From an uncultured Eubacteriales bacterium (GTDB taxonomy: Bacteria > Bacillota > Clostridia > Oscillospirales > Oscillospiraceae), in NCBI GenBank assembly GCA_900550705.1, contig URTG01000122.1:1-5566 (forward strand): a stretch of DNA of 5,566 nt, given 5' to 3'. A program made the position numbers and the translations under genes. Under the pieces are notes generated by a model. The model worked only from the letters and a program-made list of their open reading frames with translations. It was not told the DNA's origin and did not search any database. Shown here piece after piece: positions 1 through 5,088 of the stretch (the first letter of the stretch is position 1; each line of letters starts with the position of its first letter).

Positions 1-1212
1 CAGGGCCTTGATGCGCTCCACGGCCTCCTTGGTGGCCTGGGCGTCGCCAAAGGCGGTGAGGCGGACGTATCCCTCGCCGCTGGGACCGAAGCCCGCGCCG
101 GGGGTGGAGGCCACGTTGGCCTTGTCCAGCACCAGGTCGAAGAAGTCCCAGGAGGGCATTCCGCCGGGGGTCTTCAGCCAGATGTAGGGGGCGTTCACGC
201 CGCCGAAGCACTCCAGACCGGCGGCAGTCAGCTCCTCGCGAATGACCCTGGCGTTGTTCTTGTAGTAGTGGATGGACTCCATCACCTGGGCGTGGCCCTC
301 GGGGGTGTAGATGGCCGCCGCGCCCCGCTGGACCACATAGGGCACGCCGTTGAACTTGGTGGTCTGACGGCGGTTCCACATGGTATTCAGCTTCACACCG
401 CCCCGCTCCAGCTCCATGGGCACCACGGTGTAGGCGCAGCGGTTGCCGGTGAAGCCGGCGGTCTTGGAGAAGGACCGGAACTCAATGGCGCAGGTGCGGG
501 CGCCCTCTACCTCGAAAATGGAGTGGGGGATGCCCTCCTCGCCGATGAAGGCCTCATAGGCGGAGTCATAGAGGATTACGGAGCCGTTCTTGTTGGCGTA
601 GTCCACCCACACCTTCAGCTGCTCCTTGGTGGCCATAGCGCCGGTGGGGTTGTTGGGGAAGCACAGGTAGATGATGTCCACCTTCTCCTTGGGCACCTCG
701 GGAGAGAAGCCGTTGGCCTCCACGCAGGGCATATATACCAGCTTGTTCCAGCGGCCCACCTTCTCATCGAAGTCGCCGGCCCGGCCGGCCATGGCGTTGG
801 TATCTACATACACGGGGTACACGGGGTCGCACACGGCCACCACGTTGTCCACGCCGAAGATGTCGCCAATGTTGCCGCAGTCGCTCTTGGCGCCGTCAGA
901 GACGAAGATCTCCTCAGGCTTCATATCCACGCCCCGGCTCTTGTAATCCCACTGGGCGATGGCCTCCCGCAGGAAGGGGTAGCCCTGCTCCGGGCCGTAG
1001 CCGTGGAAGCCCTCATAGGTGCCCTGCTCATCCACGGCCTTGTGCATGGCCTCGACAACGGCGGGGACCAGGGGACGGGTCACGTCGCCGATGGACAGCT
1101 TGATGATTTTGGCGTCCGGATGGGCGGCGGTGTAGGCCCCGATGCGGCGGGCCACCTCAGAAAACAGATAGCTGCCGGGCAGCTTCAAAAAATTCTCGTT
1201 GATTTTAACCAT
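1..1212 (-). CDS. dapL: LL-diaminopimelate aminotransferase, 3' end just missing
   Basis: Cytosolic PLP enzyme that converts L-tetrahydrodipicolinate to LL-2,6-diaminopimelate in one step with glutamate as amino donor, replacing the acyl-blocked succinylase/acetylase branches of lysine and peptidoglycan synthesis. The translation begins MVKINENFLKLPGSYLF and shows class I/II aminotransferase landmarks: SDGAKSDCGN around residue 105, FPNNPTGA at 185-192, and SFSKTAGFTG with the PLP-binding lysine at residue 250. The 404 visible residues already match the family's usual length of about 400-410; the frame is still open at base 1 after ERIKAL, so only a few codons and the stop are missing. The ATG at 1212 is supported by a perfect AAGGAG 8 nt upstream. 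It follows spoIIR by 69 bp and has its own promoter-like sequence there. The aminotransferase call is certain, and the DapL subtype is very likely from the motif set. Confidence 0.96.
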   Translation of the reverse strand, partial: MVKINENFLKLPGSYLFSEVARRIGAYTAAHPDAKIIKLSIGDVTRPLVPAVVEAMHKAVDEQGTYEGFHGYGPEQGYPFLREAIAQWDYKSRGVDMKPEEIFVSDGAKSDCGNIGDIFGVDNVVAVCDPVYPVYVDTNAMAGRAGDFDEKVGRWNKLVYMPCVEANGFSPEVPKEKVDIIYLCFPNNPTGAMATKEQLKVWVDYANKNGSVILYDSAYEAFIGEEGIPHSIFEVEGARTCAIEFRSFSKTAGFTGNRCAYTVVPMELERGGVKLNTMWNRRQTTKFNGVPYVVQRGAAAIYTPEGHAQVMESIHYYKNNARVIREELTAAGLECFGGVNAPYIWLKTPGGMPSWDFFDLVLDKANVASTPGAGFGPSGEGYVRLTAFGDAQATKEAVERIKAL

Positions 1213-1220
1213 GGGATCAG

Positions 1221-1279
1221 CTCCTTAGATACGCAGTTCGTTCCCCGCTATTATCCCACGAAGCCCCTGGGATTGTCAA
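1221..1279 (-). promoter_or_regulatory. Housekeeping (sigma-A type) promoter and ribosome site of dapL
   Basis: Read on the minus strand, a perfect -35 TTGACA (1274-1279) is followed after 18 bp by GATAAT (1250-1255), five of six matches to the -10 consensus. TGG directly precedes it, giving an extended -10. The expected transcription start is near 1242-1244, leaving a short leader of about 30 nt that contains the AAGGAG ribosome site (1221-1226), 8 nt before the dapL ATG. The -35 box starts 2 nt after the spoIIR stop codon, so dapL need not depend on sporulation transcription. No riboswitch-sized leader exists, so lysine control by an L-box is not seen here. Confidence 0.75.
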
Positions 1280-1281
1280 TC

Positions 1282-1911
1282 CTATTTTCCCCGGAGCCAG
1301 CCCTCCAGCTCTCCCAGCAGCTCCATGCTTTTGAATTTCAGCACATAGCCCCCGCCGTCGCCGGTGACCAGGCGGGCCTGGCCGTCGGTAAACAGCCCCG
1401 CCGCCCGGGCGGTGTCCACCGTCTCGCTGGCCGCCCCCGTGCACAGAGGCGGGAAGGCCACGCACCACCAGTTGTGCCCCTCCCCCGCCCCGATCACGAT
1501 CCGCAGGGCCTCATACTCCCCGGCGGGCAGGGCGAAGCCATTGTACGCCTTGGTGGGGAACCAGCAGCGGGTCAGGGTGGCCGTCACCCGGTCTTCGCTG
1601 CCCCGGGCATCCACCACCTCCTGTCCCGCGGCGGCCAGGTCGTCCAGATGGTCCGCCAGCGCCGCCCGGGCCTCCGCCCGGCTGGCCCCGGCGGGATAGA
1701 GCTGCTCCGCCTCCGCCAGGATACGGTCCCGGACAGCCAGCTTGGTGGCCTGGTCCTCCCCCCCGTCGGAGTTGGCGATGACATGGAGCCGCAGCACCTG
1801 ATCCGCCAGCGCCCGCTGCTCCCCGTGCAGCCAGGCGGCGCAGGTCAGCGCCGCAAGCACCGCCGCCAGCAGCACCCACTCCCAGGGGCGAATTTTTTGC
1901 AGTCTTCTCAT
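1282..1911 (-). CDS. spoIIR: Stage II sporulation protein R (SpoIIR)
   Basis: SpoIIR is made in the forespore, is exported to the space between the two membranes, and triggers the membrane protease SpoIIGA to process pro-sigma-E in the mother cell. The 209-aa protein has a basic N-terminus (MRRLQKIRP), one hydrophobic segment at about 12-29 acting as signal or anchor, then the family signatures LRLHVIANSD at 40-49 and, within 115-157, the motifs FPTKAYNGFALPAGEYEALR and GHNWWCVAFPPLC, ending in a YVLKFKSMELL tail. The Bacillus protein is of similar size. The ATG at 1911 is the only ATG, GTG or TTG in this frame back to the ispE stop, so the start is secure, yet it lacks a normal ribosome site: the preceding bases are the U-tract and stem of a terminator, with only GGTG 7 nt upstream. 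In Bacillus spoIIR is under sigma-F; no convincing sigma-F promoter is visible here. Confidence 0.96.
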   Translation of the reverse strand: MRRLQKIRPWEWVLLAAVLAALTCAAWLHGEQRALADQVLRLHVIANSDGGEDQATKLAVRDRILAEAEQLYPAGASRAEARAALADHLDDLAAAGQEVVDARGSEDRVTATLTRCWFPTKAYNGFALPAGEYEALRIVIGAGEGHNWWCVAFPPLCTGAASETVDTARAAGLFTDGQARLVTGDGGGYVLKFKSMELLGELEGWLRGK

Positions 1912-1959
1912 AAAAAAACACCGTCCATCCCATTGATAGCAATAGGATAGACGGTGTTT
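1912..1959 (-). terminator. Strong intrinsic terminator abutting the spoIIR start codon
   Basis: In minus-strand RNA, bases 1959-1945 pair with 1930-1916 and the pairing continues inward (1944/1931 and 1943-1940/1935-1932). This gives a 20-bp continuous stem with two G-U wobbles and a CUAU tetraloop, followed by a run of seven U counting the last stem bases. On the plus strand both wobbles would be C/A mismatches, so the structure is built for minus-strand transcripts. It ends transcription coming from ispE. Its U-tract runs directly into the spoIIR ATG at 1911. Confidence 0.9.
1919..1922 (-). promoter_or_regulatory. Candidate weak spoIIR ribosome site inside the terminator stem
   Basis: GGTG lies 7 nt before the spoIIR ATG and can pair with CACC at the 3' end of 16S rRNA. 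It is the only Shine-Dalgarno-like sequence at a workable distance and is part of the 3' arm of the terminator stem. It would therefore be hidden in any transcript carrying the whole hairpin. Every other gene in the window with a visible start has a much stronger purine-rich site. Confidence 0.4.
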
Positions 1960-1973
1960 GTGGATTTTAAACC

Positions 1974-2005
1974 AAATTTTCGCCCCCCAACGGGGGAGAA
2001 AATTT
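1974..2005 (-). terminator. Second hairpin immediately downstream of ispE
   Basis: An inverted repeat begins 2 nt after the ispE stop codon. AAATTTTC (1974-1981) pairs with GAAAATTT (1998-2005) and CCCCC (1983-1987) with GGGGG (1992-1996), around a four-base loop and with one internal mismatch (1982/1997). On the minus strand it is followed by GGTTTAAAATCC, which is only partly U-rich, so alone it would be a poor to moderate terminator. It may instead protect the ispE 3' end, with the terminator at 1912-1959 doing most of the stopping. Confidence 0.6.
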
Positions 2006-2007
2006 AT

Positions 2008-2859
2008 TTATGCCGTCCAGCACAAGAAGGTCTCGGCGTTTTCCTGCTTCAGCTGCTCATAGGCGTCCCGGGCCAGGTCCTCCCGGTCAAACAGGCCGAA
2101 GGCGGTGGGACCGGTGCCGCTCATGGTGGCCCCCAGCGCGCCGCAGTGGATGAGCGTGCTCTTGATCCGAGCCACCCGCTCCCCCTGCCGCCGGGGCAGT
2201 ACGTCCTCGAAGACGTTATACAGCCGCCGGGCCACGCCGACCAGGTCCCCGGCCTCCAGCGCCGCCAGGACCCCGGCGGTGTCCGGCCGGTGGCGGAGGC
2301 GCACGCTGTCGAGCTGGGCGAACAGCTCCGGGGTGGAGATGGGAAAGTCGGGCTTGCACACCACCACCCAGCAGGCGGGCAGAGGGGGCAGCGGCGTAAG
2401 CACCTCGCCCCGGCCCTCCGCCAGGGCGGTGCCGCCCAGGACGCAGTAGGGCACGTCAGAGCCTACCCTCTCCCCCACCCGGGCCAGCTCCAGGGGGGAA
2501 AAGGGCGCGCCGTGGAGCTGGTTCAGCGCCCGGAGCACGGCGGCTCCGTCGCTGCTCCCCCCGGCCATGCCGGCGCAGACGGGGATGTGCTTTTCAATGG
2601 CGATGTCCAGCCCCCCGTGGGGCTTGCCCCAGGCAGTCCAGAAGCACCGGGCGGCCACCGCCGCCAGGTTCTTGTCCCCGTTGGGCAGGAACTCCCGGTC
2701 TGTGGACACGGTGAGCAGGTCGTCCTGCCGCTGCGTCAGGGTCAGGGTGTCCTTCAGCGTGATGGACTGCATGACCATCCTCATGTCGTGGTAGCCGTCC
2801 GGGCGGCGGCCCAGCACGTCCAGGGTCAGGTTCAGTTTTGCCAGCGCTTCGGTCTGCAA
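2008..2859 (-). CDS. ispE: 4-(cytidine 5'-diphospho)-2-C-methyl-D-erythritol kinase
   Basis: GHMP-family kinase of the MEP (non-mevalonate) isoprenoid pathway. It phosphorylates CDP-methylerythritol at the 2-hydroxyl with ATP, in the cytosol. The 283-aa protein is full length and carries the family motifs in order: AKLNLTLDVLGRRPDGYHDM at 7-26 with the catalytic-type Lys8, the ATP loop PVCAGMAGGSSDGAA at 93-107, GSDVPYCVLGGTALA at 133-147 with the catalytic-type Asp135, and the C-terminal glycine motif MSGTGPTAFG at 246-255. The start is TTG at 2859, chosen because AGGAGG lies 8 nt upstream and the protein then begins just before the conserved AKLN segment. It starts 16 bp after the DUF1015 stop, so the two are almost certainly cotranscribed, and it is followed at once by two hairpins. 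Confidence 0.97.
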   Translation of the reverse strand: MQTEALAKLNLTLDVLGRRPDGYHDMRMVMQSITLKDTLTLTQRQDDLLTVSTDREFLPNGDKNLAAVAARCFWTAWGKPHGGLDIAIEKHIPVCAGMAGGSSDGAAVLRALNQLHGAPFSPLELARVGERVGSDVPYCVLGGTALAEGRGEVLTPLPPLPACWVVVCKPDFPISTPELFAQLDSVRLRHRPDTAGVLAALEAGDLVGVARRLYNVFEDVLPRRQGERVARIKSTLIHCGALGATMSGTGPTAFGLFDREDLARDAYEQLKQENAETFLCWTA

Positions 2860-2867
2860 TGCGGCCG

Positions 2868-2873
2868 CCTCCT
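2868..2873 (-). promoter_or_regulatory. Ribosome-binding site fixing the ispE TTG start
   Basis: A perfect AGGAGG lies in the 16-bp gap between the DUF1015 stop and ispE, with 8 nt to the TTG codon at 2859. No ATG is available at that spacing. The strong site compensates for the weak initiation codon. Confidence 0.85.
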
Positions 2874-2875
2874 GT

Positions 2876-4162
2876 TCAGGTCCGGATCTTCCGGGCCTCG
2901 AGATAGAATCGTTTGTCGTGGGCCTCGCCCATGGAGAAGGTCTTCCGGGGCAGGACCCCGTCGTGGATCACGGTGGGGAACAGCTCCTCCTTGCCCATGG
3001 GGGGCAGAAGGAAGCCGATGGCGTCCGGCCGTCCGGCGGCCAGCCGGGCCACCACGTCGCCGCCGTGGATGTAGTCCACCCGGCTGCCGGGGTGCTCCGC
3101 CAGATATTGGTCCAGGAACACCTGGAGGGTGCCCACCGCCAGCTGCTGCCTGGGGTCGGGCACGGTGAGCGTCCCCTGTCCCTGGGCGGAGACATAGCGG
3201 AGCGCGTGGCCCGCGCCATCCCCCTCCACGGCGGAGGGATAGGCCGCCTTCAGCGCGGCCAGCAGGTCGCCGGGCTCCACGCCGAAGACCACCCGGTGGA
3301 TGGGCTCGAACTCCAGGGAGTCGTCGTGCAGATTTACCAGCTCCACCAGGGCATACCGGGCGGGCAGATCGGCCCACTGGTCCGGCGGCGCCAGGCGCTT
3401 GGCCCGCTCGTAGCACTCCTTGGCCGTGGCCAGGGAGTGGTTGCCGTCGCCCACGGCGAACAGCAGCACAGGGGCGTCCTCCGTCAGGTGATACTTGGCC
3501 CGGAAGCGGGCCGGGTCGGCCAGACGGCACAGGGCCCGGGCCACCTGGTCCTGCTGGGCGTCGTTCAGCGCCCAGCCCCGGATATGGCCCCCCCGCTCCA
3601 TGAGCTGGAAGTCATAGACGGGCTGCATGGCCCCGGTCTGGGCGGACAGAGGCTCGATCACCGTCTTCTCCGGGTCGTCGGTGAGGAGCATCACATGGGG
3701 CAGCTCCACCGGGGCGTTCTTCCGCACCGCAACCCGAGGGGGGATGCGGGAGAGCACCGTGCCCTCCGTGGCCCGGATGGGGGCGGCGGAGCCGGGCTCG
3801 TAGTCATACTGCTCCAGATCCACCATGCCCACCAGGCCCCGGCGGACCTTGCCGCAGTCCAGGGTACGCTCCACATAGAACAGGCTGTGGGGATAGGTCC
3901 GGAACCGGCCCTCCCGGAGATAGCGGCTCATGGTGTTGTTGATCTCCATGATGTCGGTCTCCACGTTGGGTCCCTCCAGGCAGCTCTCGGGCAGAATCAG
4001 CCGCAGGGCCGAGGGGGCGGAGCCCACCCGCTCCTCCACCCGCTGCCAATACTCCGGCTGGGAGGTATACTGGTCGCAGGCCACCACGCTCCACAGCGAC
4101 AGGTCGCAGCACTGGGGCAGCAGAATATCCGCCGGGCGGAAGGGAAGTTCTTTATACGTCAT
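2876..4162 (-). CDS. DUF1015-family protein (COG4198 type), possibly serine-linked
   Basis: I recognise this 428-aa protein as a full-length DUF1015 (PF06245) member. Landmarks are PFRPADILLP at 7-16, CDQYTSQPEYW at 29-39, RATEGTVLSRIPPR at 130-143, VGDGNHSLATAK at 237-248, HDDSLEFEPIHRVVFG at 279-294, DYIHGGD at 363-369 and a C-terminal LPRKTFSMGEAHDKRFYLE around 404-422. It has no signal peptide or membrane segment, so it is probably cytosolic. The many invariant Asp/His/Glu/Lys residues, GDGNHS above all, look like an active site, but I cannot assign a reaction from sequence. As I recall, DUF1015 genes in Clostridia are often near serine-biosynthesis genes (serA, serC). Here the upstream neighbour is a ThrH-type phosphoserine phosphatase, which supports a role with serine or phosphoserine (inference). 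The ATG at 4162 has AAAGGTGG 12 nt upstream, a slightly long spacing. The stop is 16 bp before ispE. Confidence 0.9.
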   Translation of the reverse strand: MTYKELPFRPADILLPQCCDLSLWSVVACDQYTSQPEYWQRVEERVGSAPSALRLILPESCLEGPNVETDIMEINNTMSRYLREGRFRTYPHSLFYVERTLDCGKVRRGLVGMVDLEQYDYEPGSAAPIRATEGTVLSRIPPRVAVRKNAPVELPHVMLLTDDPEKTVIEPLSAQTGAMQPVYDFQLMERGGHIRGWALNDAQQDQVARALCRLADPARFRAKYHLTEDAPVLLFAVGDGNHSLATAKECYERAKRLAPPDQWADLPARYALVELVNLHDDSLEFEPIHRVVFGVEPGDLLAALKAAYPSAVEGDGAGHALRYVSAQGQGTLTVPDPRQQLAVGTLQVFLDQYLAEHPGSRVDYIHGGDVVARLAAGRPDAIGFLLPPMGKEELFPTVIHDGVLPRKTFSMGEAHDKRFYLEARKIRT

Positions 4163-4184
4163 AATTTTATAAAACCACCTTTGC

Positions 4185-4386
4185 GGAGTGTGGAGGTAGG
4201 AGTTAGGAGTGAGGAGTTATCCGGCATTTTAGCTGGTCCTTCCTGTTCGAGACCCACCCTCATCCGTCGCGGCAAAGCCGTGACGGATGAGGGGGCGTAT
4301 CGTATCCGAAGCAGAGGCCCAAAGCCTAAGCAACTCCTAACTCCTACCTCCTAACTCCTACCTCATAACTCCTACCTCATAACTTT
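4185..4386. repeat. Composite repeat element: inverted 7-bp arrays around a hairpin (MITE-like)
   Basis: The left array (4185-4219) holds five 7-bp units on the plus strand: GGAGTGT, GGAGGTA, GGAGTTA, GGAGTGA, GGAGTTA. The right array (4331-4386) holds about eight units in the opposite orientation, mostly alternating TAACTCC and TACCTCC/TACCTCA, the last one degenerate. The arrays share a perfect 19-bp inverted repeat (4192-4210 with 4333-4351). Between them is about 110 bp of non-coding DNA with a strong central hairpin. The element fills the thrH-DUF1015 spacer and overlaps the last codons of thrH. Arrangement and size suggest a non-autonomous, high-copy intergenic repeat; I see no transposase and no clear target duplication. 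This stretch contains no gene that I can support. Confidence 0.75.
4257..4293. repeat. Central hairpin of the repeat element
   Basis: CCCTCATCCGTC (4257-4268) pairs with GACGGATGAGGG (4282-4293), and CGGC (4270-4273) with GCCG (4277-4280), closing an AAA loop. The single off-pair at 4269/4281 is G-U if read from the plus strand but C/A from the minus strand. There is no U-tract on either side, so it is not a standard terminator. CTCATCCGTC-type hairpins remind me of abundant intergenic repeats in Oscillospiraceae genomes, but I could not verify this. Confidence 0.8.
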
Positions 4387-4976
4387 TCCCGAATGGCCTT
4401 CAGCAGATCACCGAACTCCTCATAGGCGGGCAGCTCGGGGTGGTCGGCCTTGATGGCGGCGGTGGACTTGAACAGGAAGCCGGCCTTGCTGGCCTGGATC
4501 ATGCCCAGGTCGTTGAAGCTGTCACCGGCGGCGATGGTCTCGAAGCCGCAGGACTGCAGGGCCTTCACCGTGGTCAGCTTCGACTGGGGGCAGCGCATCC
4601 GGAAGCCGGTGATCTCGCCAGAGGGGGCCACCTCCAGGGTGTTGCAGAACAGAGTGGGCCAGTTCAGCTTCTTCATCAGGGGCTTGGCGAACTGCTCAAA
4701 GGTGTCGCTGAGGATGATGACCTGGGTCTCCTCCCGCAGGGCATCCAGGAACTCCCGGGCACCGGGCAGGGGGTCGATGGTGGAGATGACCTGCTGGATC
4801 TCCTTCAATCCCAGGCCGTGCTCCTTCAAAACGCCCAGCCGCCAGTTCATCAGCTTGTTGTAATCCGGCTCATCCCGGGTGGTGCGCTTCAGCTCAGGAA
4901 TCCCGCTGGCCTCTGCAAAGGCGATCCAAATCTCAGGGACCAGCACGCCTTCCATATCCAAACAGACTACGTTCAT
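4377..4976 (-). CDS. thrH: ThrH-type phosphoserine phosphatase / homoserine phosphotransferase
   Basis: HAD-superfamily enzyme that hydrolyses phosphoserine to serine and, in the Pseudomonas prototype, can pass the phosphate to homoserine. The 199-aa protein closely follows ThrH from memory: CLDMEGVLVPEIWIAFAE at 5-22, TTRDEPDYNKLM at 32-43, ILSDTF at 88-93, and AAGDSFNDLGMI at 149-160. HAD motif I is D7-M-E9, with glutamate in place of the usual second aspartate, as in ThrH. Motif II is Ser90, motif III probably Lys133, and motif IV the GDSxND aspartates 152 and 156. Length is near the family's roughly 205 residues. The ATG at 4976 has AAAGGGTG 7 nt upstream. It lies upstream of the DUF1015 gene on the same strand, separated by the repeat element, whose last unit supplies the final Leu codon and the TGA stop. 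Whether it also acts on homoserine cannot be read from sequence. Confidence 0.9.
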   Translation of the reverse strand: MNVVCLDMEGVLVPEIWIAFAEASGIPELKRTTRDEPDYNKLMNWRLGVLKEHGLGLKEIQQVISTIDPLPGAREFLDALREETQVIILSDTFEQFAKPLMKKLNWPTLFCNTLEVAPSGEITGFRMRCPQSKLTTVKALQSCGFETIAAGDSFNDLGMIQASKAGFLFKSTAAIKADHPELPAYEEFGDLLKAIREKL

Positions 4977-5088
4977 TTCGAAACACCCTTTCTTGTCTTC
5001 GTATTGCGCTGTTTTAGTGTGAAGGTAGATAAAAATAGTGATATCAGGATTTATGAAGTAAAACTTAACTGGTAATTTATTTTCTTAC
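4977..5088. other. AT-rich spacer at a composition boundary
   Basis: This 112-bp gap lies between the AT-rich gene on the right and GC-rich thrH. It holds the thrH ribosome site (AAAGGGTG, 4984-4991). I see no convincing -35/-10 pair for thrH; several AT-rich hexamers are possible but poor. I see no terminator hairpin after the upstream gene, only a 4-bp AAGT/ACTT stem near 5056-5066. Base composition changes sharply across it. Confidence 0.6.

Noticed and set aside
1271..1283. Short inverted repeat GGATTGTCAATCC after spoIIR as a terminator
   Set aside because: The stem is only 5 bp with no U-run on the minus strand, and it overlaps the dapL -35 box, which explains the sequence better.
268..1950. 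Long open frame on the plus strand (560 codons) opposite dapL and spoIIR
   Set aside because: It is antisense to two well-identified genes. Its translation is rich in Gly/His/Leu runs with no recognisable domain, as expected from the complement of GC-rich codons.
4244..4256. tRNA T-arm-like TGTTCGAGACCCA in the repeat element
   Set aside because: There is no matching acceptor, D-arm or anticodon structure nearby, and the bases are part of the repeat core.
4263..4295. Central hairpin as a terminator between thrH and the DUF1015 gene
   Set aside because: The stem is strong, but neither strand has a following U-tract.
1954..4354. Other long plus-strand open frames opposite ispE and the DUF1015 gene
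   Set aside because: They lie antisense to confident genes, one runs through the repeat element, and their low-complexity translations show no family motif.
4185..4386. CRISPR array
   Set aside because: The repeats are 7 bp, directly adjacent without spacers, and face both directions. No cas gene is present.
4977..5088. Promoter for thrH
   Set aside because: Several AT-rich hexamers can be paired, but none gives both a good -35 and -10 at 16-18 bp. AT-rich DNA produces such matches by chance.
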